A stretch of 64,000 bases of DNA from Paenibacillus sp. MAEPY2 (GCF_000499205.1 NZ_AWUK01000011.1:155343-219342); one strand, 5' to 3'; shown: positions 1 through 8,079, counted from the first letter of the stretch. Made by a program: numbers and translations. Notes: generated by a model from the letters alone, not told the origin.

Positions 1-365
1 CTTGCCAAGTCTGTACAGATCACTGTACCCCATTCCGGAGAACTGCCCCCGCCGCAAACATAGAATAACACCGGATAGTGCTTTTCCTTCCCGGAGAGAG
101 CAAGGTCGTCGTAACACTGGGTCGTGATATCTATAGTGAAAACATCCTTCAACGCAGTGATAAGTGGCTGCTCATTCAACATCTCGTAGACTTCAGGAAA
201 CATGTACGTTGATGTCGTCTTGCCTTCATTACTATCGGAAGGATAGTACACAAACGCCGTCAGTTCTCTTTTGGAGTGATCTGATGCGGTGTACTCCAAA
301 TCCATCTGGGTTCGACCGACTGTATACCCGCCAATTGGTTCTGGAAATGCATCATAAGTTTCCAT
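1..365 (-). CDS. Alpha/beta hydrolase (PAF-acetylhydrolase-like), 5' part only
   Basis: The gene runs off the left edge, so only the first ~121 codons are visible. The start is ATG at 365, preceded on the minus strand by AAGGGGG at a good distance. The N-terminus (FPEPIGGYTVGRTQMDLEYT, then TAFVYYPSDS and YPVLFYVCGGG) aligns with the N-terminal part of the complete hydrolase at 48109-49428 (PVGNYTVGRTQMDFTY, TAIIFYPSDS, YPVLFFSHGAG), so the two are paralogues. The catalytic Ser/Asp/His lie outside the window. Unlike the paralogue, this copy has no visible signal peptide: the conserved part begins near residue 7, so it may be cytoplasmic. It lies downstream of, and co-directional with, the TetR gene, which may regulate it. 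The family is inferred from the paralogue's GHSFGG nucleophile elbow. Confidence 0.75.
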   Translation of the reverse strand, partial: METYDAFPEPIGGYTVGRTQMDLEYTASDHSKRELTAFVYYPSDSNEGKTTSTYMFPEVYEMLNEQPLITALKDVFTIDITTQCYDDLALSGKEKHYPVLFYVCGGGSSPEWGTVICTDLA

Positions 366-476
366 ATTCTTGTTCCCCCTTCATTAATAAAAGTGGTGAA
401 TGTGAAATACATACATTGCGCTATAAGCCTTTTCAAAACAGTAAAACCATTACATTCTATCTTCAGTGAATCATAT

Positions 477-1136
477 CTACTCATTGGCTTTCTTGAAATC
501 TCTAACAATTTCAGAATATTTATGATCTTCAAGCAGCCCATGGCTCATAAAGTCAGTAAAGTACTTGCTAATCTTATTTTGCAGCGTAGAGTCCTTAATA
601 TTGAACTCCCTAAAAAACATGACTAAATTAAACTGCATTGACTCAAACATAAAAGAAATCAGGTCGTCGTCAATATCAGGTCGGAGATATCCATCCACTC
701 TCATTCGGCGCAAAATGTCCTTGATCAAGGGGAAAGACTCGCCCTTTAGCACATTCAGATATACTTTAAGTAAAACGTTCTCAGGAATGTATAAAAATGT
801 TTCAATGAGTTTGATTTCCAGCTCATTCAATGGCTCAGTCACAGTGCCATTAACGTTACCAAATAAGCCAGTAAGGAAAAACCGGTAAAGGGAATCTTCA
901 TTATTGTTATTAAAATACGCAGCTCTTTTCTGGGTCACATTACGTACTAAGAGACAATAAAGGTCATCTTTGTCTTCAAAATACCGATAAAATGTTCCGG
1001 GGTGCATGGACAAACGATCCAAAACCATCTTCATCGTTATATCCTCGTAAAGATGATCAACAAAAAGATGCATAGCGTTATTAGATATTTCCTCGCGCCT
1101 TGCTTCATCTAAACGAATGAAAGAATTTTTTGGCAT
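477..1136 (-). CDS. TetR/AcrR family transcriptional regulator
   Basis: 219 aa, typical TetR length. The N-terminal helix-turn-helix lies at about residues 25-55, ending in the family pattern HPGTFYRYFEDKDDLYCLL (usually GxxYxHFxxKxxL). The C-terminal part is a helical ligand/dimer domain with no recognisable specificity. The start is ATG 1136 (MPKNSF) because AAGGAG lies 6 nt upstream; a longer reading begins inside the operator and lacks a ribosome site. The perfect inverted repeat at 1152-1179 just upstream suggests autorepression. The partial hydrolase gene follows 111 bp downstream on the same strand and is the likely target. The family is certain; the ligand is unknown. Confidence 0.9.
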   Translation of the reverse strand: MPKNSFIRLDEARREEISNNAMHLFVDHLYEDITMKMVLDRLSMHPGTFYRYFEDKDDLYCLLVRNVTQKRAAYFNNNNEDSLYRFFLTGLFGNVNGTVTEPLNELEIKLIETFLYIPENVLLKVYLNVLKGESFPLIKDILRRMRVDGYLRPDIDDDLISFMFESMQFNLVMFFREFNIKDSTLQNKISKYFTDFMSHGLLEDHKYSEIVRDFKKANE

Positions 1137-1151
1137 AGAATACTCCTTAAT

Positions 1152-1179
1152 ATATAGTGTGAACTGATTCACACTATAT
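1152..1179. promoter_or_regulatory. Perfect inverted repeat, probable TetR operator
   Basis: Two 12-bp arms (ATATAGTGTGAA and TTCACACTATAT) flank CTGA, 15 bp upstream of the TetR start. Position and symmetry fit an autoregulatory operator. A further half-site-like TTCACA lies near 1190. Confidence 0.8.
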
Positions 1180-1355
1180 CGATAATTTATTCACATGTCA
1201 AGTAGTATAGAAATATATCATTATAAAAAATTAAAACCATCGCAAAGAACATTATCCTTCCTAAGAAATAAGTTAAATAGAGTTAGTGAGGAGAGTTAAA
1301 AGAACCCTGCAGAAGTAAATAACATGAGAGAAAATGAGGTTTTAAGTGTTTTAGA

Positions 1356-1829
1356 TCATTGAATTGATTCAGCCACAAGAAGATTCTTATTAACGGTGCA
1401 AGGGGGATTGGAAGACGAAATACATAAATAATAGAAGAGATTCGTCATACTGAAAACTTGAAGTCGATGATAAAAGCACAGGAGTATAGGACTTCGATTG
1501 AATAACGATTTTTTTGTATCCAATTGTGCCGTGCCGTAAAGCCTACATAGTGCGGAACGGAGCTCACGAATCGTTTGTTTCAACTGTTCTTGTTGTTCTG
1601 AAGTTAATCGAACAGGCGCACCGGGTGAATGATTCATTTGGAGACCAGAAAGCCCTACGGTTTGATACGCCATATGAGCAAATTGTTCGATTTCGGTTCC
1701 TTGTAGATACAAATACAGTGTCTGGTATCGTTCGTACTTCCGACGTTTTTTGGCTTGCTTCATCGCGGTTTCGATCTCTTGAAAGGATGCTTTATAGTGC
1801 ATTAAATTCCTCTGGCTGTCTGAAATCAT
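1356..1829 (-). pseudogene. IS630-family transposase relic
   Basis: The N-terminal ~80 residues carry the IS630 start seen in Paenibacillus elements: YKASFQEIETAMKQAKKRR, then RYQTLYLYLQGTEIEQ and GLSGLQMNHSPGAPVRLT. Between EIEQ and GLSGLQM about 20 residues of the helix-turn-helix expected in intact copies are missing in frame. After the QEQLKQTI segment the sequence no longer resembles a transposase, and no DDE catalytic domain follows. It is therefore a truncated, internally deleted remnant. No terminal inverted repeats were identified. Confidence 0.75.
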
Positions 1830-2251
1830 TGTCTATATTACTTCGACAAGTAGCCATGAAATCCTTACCATAGTTTTCTAATCTTTAGTTCAACTTATAT
1901 AGCAAGAATCAAAACTTTACCTAAAGAAACAACGTTAGAACATCTAAATTGAATGCGAATTACATAATGATTTTAGAATAAATCATTTCAAGTTTTAAAG
2001 TTGATGAATCATATAAATGATGTATCTAGGATTATAATATTAACAATACTACACAATTCGTTTTCGTTACCTTGAGAACGGCTAAACGCGAACCAGAAGT
2101 GCTTGTTTCCAATTGAACGGTTTTACTATGTAGGAAGCTGAATTCTGGCGAGGAGATATTCAACAAAAGTATGTGAAAATTTAATTTTATTAGGACTTTT
2201 GTTAATGGAAAAATCATTGACTTAAGCCCTGATGGGAGAAGGGAAAGATGT
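1830..2251. other. Intergenic, nothing recognised
   Basis: AT-rich stretch between the IS630 relic and the methyltransferase gene. I found no convincing reading frame, repeat or structured RNA in it. The methyltransferase promoter presumably lies near its right end, but I could not assign hexamers. Confidence 0.5.
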
Positions 2252-2977
2252 TTGGTGAACAGCAAGGAAACCAACGGTGCTTCGTACGAAAGTGTGACAG
2301 ATCAGCAGCTTCAGGATCAGTTGAAATATTATAAAGAACGAGCTCCAGAGTATGATGACTGGTGGTACCGTCGAGGCACATTTAATCAAGGAGACGAAGC
2401 CAACCAAATCTGGTTCGATGAGATCAGTACGATTAAGGATGCTTTTAAAGCTGAACATTTTCATGGTCACTTTCTTGAACTTGCGGCGGGGACTGGCACT
2501 TGGAGTAGTCTGTTCTTAAAAGAAGCCCTTATATTGACCATTGTAGACGGTTCCGAAGAAATGCTTTCGCATAATCCGGTAGTATCTGAACCCAATGTAA
2601 GAACGATCATTGCAGATCTTTTCAGTTGGTCTCCGGATCAGTTATACGATTCAGTTGCTTTTACTTTTTGGATATCTCATTTACCCAGAGAGAGACTGGT
2701 GAGCTTTTTCACCATGGTATCACGCTGTTTGAAGCCCGGAGGGAAAATGTTCTTTATCGATGATCGAGAAGTAGCAGGAACCCGTGAGTCTCATGTTGTG
2801 GGGACATCTGGGCAAACGATGGTTCGGAAGCTTAATAATGGTGATCATGCTACTATAGTGAAGAATTTCTTTGGCGATAAAGAGATTGAGCAAATTGCTG
2901 CTAGTGTGGGAATTGAATTGCATGTCCATTGCACCCCTAAGTACTTTCTGTATGGGATAGGGTCCAAAACTGTCTAA
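2252..2977 (+). CDS. Class I SAM-dependent methyltransferase
   Basis: 241 aa if TTG 2252 is used; GTG 2255 is almost equally good. GGGAGAAGGG lies 8-11 nt upstream. Motif I, the SAM-binding glycine loop, is FLELAAGTGTWSSLFL at residues 74-89; the acidic residue ending strand beta-2 is VDGSEEML (~98-105); the post-motif region is LKPGGKMFFID (~160). This is a methyltransferase-11/25-type soluble fold, and the small-molecule substrate cannot be inferred. The gene stands alone; a non-coding stretch with a family A repeat follows. A second, only distantly similar methyltransferase lies at 38193. Confidence 0.85.
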   Translation: MVNSKETNGASYESVTDQQLQDQLKYYKERAPEYDDWWYRRGTFNQGDEANQIWFDEISTIKDAFKAEHFHGHFLELAAGTGTWSSLFLKEALILTIVDGSEEMLSHNPVVSEPNVRTIIADLFSWSPDQLYDSVAFTFWISHLPRERLVSFFTMVSRCLKPGGKMFFIDDREVAGTRESHVVGTSGQTMVRKLNNGDHATIVKNFFGDKEIEQIAASVGIELHVHCTPKYFLYGIGSKTV

Positions 2978-3220
2978 AGCAGCACAATATAGATAACACT
3001 AAATGTTCGGTGAAAATAAAGAATTAGACTGGAGTCGTTGATTTAACGCGGTTTTTGAATTAAAAGAATCGTCAGCTTTTTTAGGGGGGGAGGAACGATG
3101 TTTTCTTTAAAGTAGCGAACTTTTATGTCAATAATAAGTGCTGTGAACAGAACAATTTAATTTTGTACTTTGTGTCATTTGGGTAGGGAACTTTATTTTT
3201 ATGTCAATTCAATGTACAAA

Positions 3221-3272
3221 TGTCGAAGGACAAGAACATAGTCATATTGCCGATTTGATAGATGTTAAATCA
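3221..3272 (+). repeat. Family A repeat (GGACAAGAAC type), short copy
   Basis: Reads TGTCGAAGGACAAGAACATA and then a TTGCCGATT-like segment, the same order as the longer copies at 45721 and 62249. The rest of the unit is absent or decayed. It lies in the 570-bp gene-free stretch 2978-3550. Confidence 0.7.
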
Positions 3273-3392
3273 TACAGGAGTAGAGTGTGAGCACTGTAAT
3301 GTGCTGGAAGAGGCCATATGACGGTGGCTTAGTCTACAACTTTATTTTCGCGCCTAATACTTTGTTTTATTTGAACACAATGAAAAAATCCT

Positions 3393-3420
3393 TTTACAAT
3401 CATTGTCAGTACATTATAAT
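3393..3420 (+). promoter_or_regulatory. SigA-type promoter for the mini-gene pair
   Basis: TTTACA (3393-3398) and TATAAT (3415-3420) are separated by 16 bp. This predicts a leader of about 120 nt before the first mini-gene and fits a single transcript ending at the 3831 terminator. Confidence 0.6.
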
Positions 3421-3550
3421 ACAATCACCAGGTGGATTACCTAACAATAAAAGTGAAATATTGTAATTACCTTTTCACAGTCATGTAGTCACCCTCGGTT
3501 CGTCATAGTCTTGAGTTGCCTATTACATAATAGATATCGGAGGTATGGTT

Positions 3551-3697
3551 ATGGTCAAGAAGAAAATTTCCACAGCCCTCAGCGCCGCTTTAATCGTTTC
3601 TATGCTGGCTACTGGCGTGATAGTCGCTATCCAAGGTAAAACAACGTTAGAGGTAGCGAAGTCAGCAGGGGATAAAAAGGTTGAAGTTATTAAATGA
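3551..3697 (+). CDS. Small exported peptide, Phr-like precursor (tentative)
   Basis: 48 codons, shorter than normal gene-calling cut-offs. GGAGGT lies 6 nt upstream of ATG 3551; an in-frame ATG at 3545 is too close to the ribosome site. Residues 1-30 form a classic export signal: basic MVKKK, a hydrophobic core (ALIVSMLATGVIVAI), then a short polar tail (VAKSAGDKKVEVIK). Size, architecture and the strong promoter/terminator resemble Phr-type quorum-sensing peptide precursors of Bacillota, but no Rap-type receptor gene lies nearby, so the function is inferred. Its stop overlaps the start of the next mini-gene (ATGA at 3694-3697), indicating translational coupling. Confidence 0.55.
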   Translation: MVKKKISTALSAALIVSMLATGVIVAIQGKTTLEVAKSAGDKKVEVIK

Positions 3698-3810
3698 AGA
3701 AGCTAGGTGCGACTCTAGTAGTCTCAATTAGGGGGTATTCGAAGCACCTGATGCGAAAGTCAGCGGAATCAAAAGACACCACAGTGGTAGCAGCTAAAGA
3801 TAGAAAGTGA
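3694..3810 (+). CDS. Second small peptide ORF coupled to the first
   Basis: 38 codons, beginning at the ATGA overlap with the preceding mini-gene. It starts like a signal peptide (MKKLGATLVVSI), but the hydrophobic run is cut short and the rest is polar (KDTTVVAAKDRK at the end). It may be a decayed duplicate of the first peptide or a real companion. There is no independent ribosome site, and translation would depend on coupling. The terminator follows 20 bp after its stop. Confidence 0.35.
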   Translation: MKKLGATLVVSIRGYSKHLMRKSAESKDTTVVAAKDRK

Positions 3811-3830
3811 ACAAAAATAGTAAATTTATT

Positions 3831-3865
3831 AACCTCAGCTCGGTTAACCCAGCTGAGGTTTTTAT
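3831..3865 (+). terminator. Rho-independent terminator of the mini-gene transcript
   Basis: Perfect 10-bp stem AACCTCAGCT / AGCTGAGGTT with a 10-nt loop, followed by a T run. Confidence 0.9.
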
Positions 3866-3892
3866 CATTGTGGAGTGGAACAGAGTACGAAG

Positions 3893-3925
3893 GGAAGGAC
3901 AAGAACATGTTCCAATTATCCATTA
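3893..3925 (+). repeat. Family A repeat, partial
   Basis: Contains GGACAAGAACATGTTCC, one complete near-palindromic family A module. A family B hairpin follows about 30 bp downstream (3954), the same order as at 45721/45906 and 37690/37983. Confidence 0.7.
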
Positions 3926-3953
3926 GTCATGTTTTGCTCACTAATTCATAAAG

Positions 3954-3967
3954 CTAACGGGGGTAAG
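3954..3967 (+). repeat. Family B repeat core, degenerate
   Basis: CTAACGGGGGTAAG preceded by AATTCATAAAG. Only the core hairpin remains; the terminator-like part is missing. Confidence 0.55.
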
Positions 3968-4081
3968 CGTCAAATCCCGCACACCTAGTAAAGCGACGGG
4001 ATTCATGCGATCATTTGCGTAGCTGAAAGTTACGCGCGCACGTAAGTTGATGCGAGTTATTTTTCGACCGCGGCCACTAAA

Positions 4082-4097
4082 CTAACGGGCAGAATTT
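4082..4097 (+). repeat. Family B repeat tail, upstream boundary of the MerR unit
   Basis: CTAACGGGCAGAATTT, preceded by CACTAAA. It matches the tail form (CTAACGGGCAGR) found upstream of other genes, here 9 bp before the -35 box of the MerR promoter. The matching downstream copy is at 8160. Confidence 0.65.
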
Positions 4098-4105
4098 CAG
4101 GTGCC

Positions 4106-4156
4106 TTTACATAGCCCAATCAAAGTGCTATGATGCAAACATGACGTTAACGTTAT
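4106..4156 (+). promoter_or_regulatory. merR promoter and operator 1
   Basis: TTTACA (4106-4111) and TATGAT (4129-4134) with a 17-bp spacer form a good SigA promoter. The partly palindromic CATGACGTTAACGTTAT at 4140-4156 covers the expected transcription start. The same 17-mer with one mismatch recurs in inverse orientation at 4588-4604, so it is probably the binding site of the MerR protein encoded next. Confidence 0.75.
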
Positions 4157-4183
4157 ATTCTATCTTGGAAGGAGTGATTGATC

Positions 4184-4570
4184 ATGGACCGCATGCGTAT
4201 CGGCGTGTTGACAGAACGGGCCGGGGTTACCCAACGCACGGTGCGCTACTACGAGAGCATCGGACTGCTTCCTTCAGGCGAGCGCGAGGGCAACGGTCAT
4301 AACTACTACACGGAAGAAACGATCGCCCGTCTGCGGAAGATCGATCAGTTGAAAAAGCTGGGCTTAAGCCTCGAAGAGATTCGGGACGTTATCGAGCTCT
4401 ACTTCACGGACCCAAGCGGAGTGCAGCCGAAGCGGAAGGTTCTCGGCCTGCTGCGCCGGCATATGTCCGACACAGACGAGAAGCTCGAAGCGCTTGGGCA
4501 GTTCCACGCCGAACTACAGTCTCATATCGAACGCTTCGAGCGGTGGCTCGAGGCCAATGATCGTGACTAA
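4184..4570 (+). CDS. MerR family transcriptional regulator
   Basis: 128 aa. The winged HTH at residues 4-70 has the family signatures MRIGVLTERAGVTQRTVRYY, ESIGLLP and KIDQLKKLGLSLEEI. A C-terminal coiled-coil dimer helix follows (~75-125). No conserved cysteines of metal-sensing MerR proteins are present, so an organic or redox ligand is more likely. ATG 4184 is chosen because GGAAGGAG lies 9 nt upstream; TTG 4178 would be too close. It is higher in GC and has different codon choice from the flanking repeats. The dehydrogenase gene starts 61 bp downstream behind a second copy of the operator. Confidence 0.9.
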   Translation: MDRMRIGVLTERAGVTQRTVRYYESIGLLPSGEREGNGHNYYTEETIARLRKIDQLKKLGLSLEEIRDVIELYFTDPSGVQPKRKVLGLLRRHMSDTDEKLEALGQFHAELQSHIERFERWLEANDRD

Positions 4571-4587
4571 TTTTTTTTGCTAAAAAC

Positions 4588-4604
4588 ATAACGTAAACGT
4601 CATG
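4588..4604 (+). promoter_or_regulatory. MerR operator 2, before the dehydrogenase gene
   Basis: ATAACGTAAACGTCATG is the reverse complement of operator 1 with one mismatch. It lies 28 bp before ATG 4632 in the 61-bp gap between merR and the dehydrogenase. This supports direct control of the downstream gene. Confidence 0.75.
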
Positions 4605-4631
4605 TTTAAAAATTCGAAGGAGGTTATATTC

Positions 4632-5456
4632 ATGAGAGAAAACATTGGTTTTATCGGACTCGGCCAGCTCGGGCTACCCATCGCTGCCAATCTGCTCCAA
4701 GCCGGTTATGCGCTGACCGTATACAACCGCACCGCGGACAAAGCGGAGCCGGTCGTTGCTCAAGGCGCGTTGCAGGCGGGAAGTCCCGCTGACGCCGTGA
4801 CGGCCGGGGGCATTGTCGTCACCTTGGTGTGGGACGATGAAGCATTGGAAGACGTCGTCAGGAGCGAGGGTTTCCTGGAGAGACTGGGGCCGGGCGGTAT
4901 TCATGTGTCGATGAGTACGGTGTCGCCGGATAAGGGCAGGAAGCTGGCGGACTTGCACGCGCGGCACGGCTCCGTATATGTTGAGGCGCCCATCTTTGGG
5001 CGGCCTGAGGCAGCAACTGCCAGGCAGTTGTGGATTCCCGTTGCGGGTCCGCAGGAAGCGAAAGAGCGGGTGTGGCCGGTGCTGGAGGCTATGGGAGCCA
5101 AAGGGATCTTTGACTTCGGCGAAGGAGCCGGTACCGCCGTGCTAGTCAAGCTGATCGGTAACTTCCTTATCGTCTCTGCCGCACGCTCGCTGGAGGAAGC
5201 ACTAGGAATGGCCGAGCGCGGTGGGGTCGATCCCAAAGCGGCGGTCAACATGCTTACGAGCACTCTGTTTACCGCCCCAATCTATCAAAGCTATGGCAAA
5301 ATGATTGCAGAGAAGTCAACAACCATCTCCCAAAGCAAAATTCCGCAGAAGGATGTCGGCCTCTTCCTGTCGGCGGCGCAAAACGTGCAATTCCCTGCTC
5401 CGCTCGCCGGTTTGCTGCTCGATATGCTGGAGGACGGGGATCGGAGCAGACAATAG
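4632..5456 (+). CDS. NAD(P)-binding beta-hydroxyacid dehydrogenase family protein
   Basis: 274 aa. The N-terminal Rossmann motif is IGFIGLGQLGLPIAANLL (residues 4-21), followed by the acidic/basic switch VYNRT. The substrate-binding signature is weakly present around residue 105 (HVSMSTVSP). The catalytic Lys region is VKLIGNFLI (~172), and the C-terminal helical domain contains KIPQKDVGLFLSAAQ. This is the 3-hydroxyisobutyrate dehydrogenase/imine reductase-like group; the substrate is unknown. GAAGGAGG precedes ATG 4632. The tail (after PLAGLLLDML) is ~15 residues shorter than usual and ends in EDGDRSRQ, so a small 3' frameshift or truncation is possible. It is probably regulated by the upstream MerR. 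Confidence 0.85.
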   Translation: MRENIGFIGLGQLGLPIAANLLQAGYALTVYNRTADKAEPVVAQGALQAGSPADAVTAGGIVVTLVWDDEALEDVVRSEGFLERLGPGGIHVSMSTVSPDKGRKLADLHARHGSVYVEAPIFGRPEAATARQLWIPVAGPQEAKERVWPVLEAMGAKGIFDFGEGAGTAVLVKLIGNFLIVSAARSLEEALGMAERGGVDPKAAVNMLTSTLFTAPIYQSYGKMIAEKSTTISQSKIPQKDVGLFLSAAQNVQFPAPLAGLLLDMLEDGDRSRQ

Positions 5457-5481
5457 ACAAAGCAGATTAGCAAAATTAGAA

Positions 5482-5532
5482 GGGGCTGTCCCAAGGTTGA
5501 ACGAAAGTGATCACAGGGACAGCCCCGTTTTT
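5482..5532 (+). terminator. Terminator of the merR-dehydrogenase unit
   Basis: 11-bp perfect stem GGGGCTGTCCC / GGGACAGCCCC, followed by GTTTTT. Confidence 0.9.
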
Positions 5533-5777
5533 ATCTTTCATCTTTCTACCGTATGGGGAGCATATCACCGTAGAGGGATGCTCCTTAAACTTGCTGTTAG
5601 AGACAGCGCGGTGAATTGTATCGCAGTAAAACATTACGCAACGGATACGATAGTTCAATGTCCGCCGAGGGCAATCCCCAAAAAGAGTTCCATTTAAACG
5701 ATTTTATTATCAAGAAACACGAGTATTGAAGGAACACCGAATAACCCCGTATTGGATGGAACGGAGCTGAACGATGC

Positions 5778-7265
5778 TTATTTGGAATAGACGCGGCATA
5801 CAAGCGGCAATGAAGCTGACCAGGGAACAAGCTTGCTCAGTGCTTCAGGATCTGCTGGATTGGGAAGCTGTGGCAGCCGCTCAAACAGATGCTGCAAGTA
5901 CAGATGTGGCTTGAGACCGTTAGCTTTAGCCGTCTCCACGATGCTGTAAATGATCGCGCTGGCCTTGGCTCCGCGCGGCGTATTGCTGAACAGGAAATTT
6001 TTTCGACCGATAACCACGGGCTTAATCGAGCGTTCGCTGCGGTTATTATCGATTTCCAGCCGTCCGTCCTGCAAGAATACGTTCAGCTTCTCCCACTGGT
6101 TCGTACAGTAAGTGATCGCCGTACCTAACAAACTTTTGGGCAGTACACGCGACCGCTGAGCTTCTAACCAAGCAGAGAATGCGTCCAAGATCGGTCGACT
6201 CTCCGCAAGTCGGGCTTCATAACGCTGCTCGGGCGTCGCATCTTTCCACTTACGTTCCACCTCAAAGAGAGCGTTACACAGGGCCAGTCCTTCCGCAGCC
6301 ACTGTGTTGGAACGCTGACCTGCAGGTAACGCTTGAAGGGCCTCGTGATATTTCCGCCTTGCATGAGCCCAACAACCCAACTGCGTGACACCTTCCACTT
6401 GATTGTAGCCGCTGTATCCATCCGTCTGCAGATAACCGGTAAATCCCTTGAGGAATTTGCCCGGATATTCGCCGCCTCGTCCCGTCTGGTAGTCGTACAG
6501 AATGATGTCCGGAACAACCCGGCCGGTGTGATACAACCACAGGTACGACTTCGTTTGCGCTGCACGCCCCGGCTCCTTGAGCACTTGAAGGGTTGTTTCA
6601 TCCGCATGCGCAATGTCTCGTCTCAACAGTTCCTTATGCATGTAGTCATACAGCGGCGTCAGCCAGCGTTCTGGGCCCGCGATCATCCAGTTCGCTAGCG
6701 TTTGGCGTGACAGTTCAACGCCCAAACGCAGGAACTGCTGCTCCTGCCGGTACAGCGGCAGGCTGTCCACGTACTTCTGGCTCATAACATACGCCATCAT
6801 CGATGGCGATACTAGACTGCCCGGTACCACCGGTGTGGGCATCGGTGAGGTCACGATTGGCGTGGAAATCGCTTCTTGTTCGCAACGACGGCAACCGTAC
6901 ACATAGCGTATATGCTCCACTACGTTCACTTGAGGAGGGATGAGCTTTAACTCCCGCCATACTTCCGTACTCATTTCGTGCAGCTTTCCCGCGCAACACG
7001 AACAAACCTGCTCATCTTCGCTCAGCCGGTATTCAATCGTCTCGACTGGCAGCGATGCGAGTTTCGCTTCTCGACCGCCGACCGTTTTCTTACGCTTGTA
7101 AGTGATCGTTTCCATCGTCGGCTCCGGGGCCGCTGGATTCGCTTCGGCCTCCTCTTCATTGAAAAGTGTGAGTTGATCGGGATGGGTTTGTTCACTTGAC
7201 GCGCCGAAACGCCGATGCTGCGCCAGACGGAACTGCTCCTCGTACCACTTCAGCTTAGCCGACAA
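5778..7265 (-). CDS. tnpC: IS66 transposase TnpC
   Basis: DDE transposase. A zinc-binding segment (CSCCAGKLHE ... YGCRRCEQE) lies at residues ~80-135, then the catalytic IS66 domain with HADETTLQVL (~220) and LEIDNNRSERSIKP (~400), and the C-terminal IS66 tail ending SLPLVCRVYSK, as in intact elements. In-frame coding continues upstream of TTG 7265 through a coiled-coil segment (ISPTIEELKQKTARQEQQIAEL) to about 7345, but without ATG/GTG. The only nearby ATG (ATGAAACGG) meets TAA at once, so the true start is unclear or frameshifted. Confidence 0.85.
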   Translation of the reverse strand: MSAKLKWYEEQFRLAQHRRFGASSEQTHPDQLTLFNEEEAEANPAAPEPTMETITYKRKKTVGGREAKLASLPVETIEYRLSEDEQVCSCCAGKLHEMSTEVWRELKLIPPQVNVVEHIRYVYGCRRCEQEAISTPIVTSPMPTPVVPGSLVSPSMMAYVMSQKYVDSLPLYRQEQQFLRLGVELSRQTLANWMIAGPERWLTPLYDYMHKELLRRDIAHADETTLQVLKEPGRAAQTKSYLWLYHTGRVVPDIILYDYQTGRGGEYPGKFLKGFTGYLQTDGYSGYNQVEGVTQLGCWAHARRKYHEALQALPAGQRSNTVAAEGLALCNALFEVERKWKDATPEQRYEARLAESRPILDAFSAWLEAQRSRVLPKSLLGTAITYCTNQWEKLNVFLQDGRLEIDNNRSERSIKPVVIGRKNFLFSNTPRGAKASAIIYSIVETAKANGLKPHLYLQHLFERLPQLPNPADPEALSKLVPWSASLPLVCRVYSK

Positions 7266-7408
7266 TTCCGCAATTTGCTGTTCCTGCCTTGCCGTCTTTT
7301 GTTTCAGTTCTTCGATTGTAGGTGAGATTTCCGCACTTTTTTCCTTACCGTTTCATTTCGTTTGTTCTTGGCTTGATTCCTGCATGCTTATATGACGAAA
7401 TGGCGAAT

Positions 7409-7762
7409 CTAAATCACGGTTTCCACCATGACTCTTGCATGGGCTTGCCGCTGGCTAAGGGGAAGCCCGTCAAGCAGCCAGCGAAGCTCGCGAGAGGTGA
7501 CCGTCACAACTTGTTCATTGCCGGTCGGCCACTGAAACGTGCCATGTTCCAGACGACGGTAAAAAAGCCAGAAGCCGTTGACCTCCCAAAAGAGGAGCTT
7601 GAGCTTGTTACGCTCGCGATTGCAAAACACGAACAAGCTCGGAGAGAATGGATTCAGGCCATAACCTTCTTGGACGAGAGCAGCGAGTCCATCGATTGAT
7701 TTACGCATGTCCGTGGACCCGACAGCCAGATAGACAGGGTGTGCGTTTGAAAACGTCAGCAT
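7409..7762 (-). CDS. tnpB: IS66 accessory protein TnpB
   Basis: 117 aa, the usual TnpB (IS66 Orf2) size. The family hallmark is intact: VYLAVGSTDMRKSIDGLAAL at the N-terminus, then LFVFCNRERNKLKLLFWE and GFWLFYRRLEHG. It is required with TnpA and TnpC for IS66 transposition; the biochemical role is unknown. It overlaps the end of tnpA by 7 bp, consistent with translational coupling. Confidence 0.93.
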   Translation of the reverse strand: MLTFSNAHPVYLAVGSTDMRKSIDGLAALVQEGYGLNPFSPSLFVFCNRERNKLKLLFWEVNGFWLFYRRLEHGTFQWPTGNEQVVTVTSRELRWLLDGLPLSQRQAHARVMVETVI

Positions 7763-8079
7763 GATGACGTTAAGGTTTCTACCGCTTCACGAAGCAACTG
7801 CCGGTCAAATCCTTTTTGAAGGGTGATGCAGGCAGGCCCGACATGAATAACAAGCGAAGAAGTGGCAAGAGGAGCGTTGAGCTCCGTGACGGTAACCGGA
7901 ATAAAGCGTGCCGAAGAAACGATGTCTGACGAGGCGATTTTTTTGAGCTTCCGTGTCCAATATTTCAATTGTTCCACATTGACTTGATTGGCACTGCACC
8001 ATGCCACCATCGTTAGTCCGCTGGCCTTATAAGCTTCAAGTTTCGCCCACTCATTTTGACGTTGATCTCTTTTTGTCAT
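7756..8079 (-). CDS. tnpA: IS66 accessory protein TnpA
   Basis: 107 aa. The N-terminal helix-turn-helix-like segment (RQNEWAKLEAYKASGLTMVA, then WCSANQVNVEQLKYWTRK) is the IS66 Orf1 signature. The C-terminus is variable as in the family. GAGGTTGCCTC precedes the ATG. First gene of the IS66 operon and intact. Confidence 0.9.
   Translation of the reverse strand: MTKRDQRQNEWAKLEAYKASGLTMVAWCSANQVNVEQLKYWTRKLKKIASSDIVSSARFIPVTVTELNAPLATSSLVIHVGPACITLQKGFDRQLLREAVETLTSSC

Noticed and set aside
6164..7005. Several open frames on both strands within IS66 tnpC
   Set aside because: They overlap the intact TnpC motifs in other frames and have no ribosome sites.
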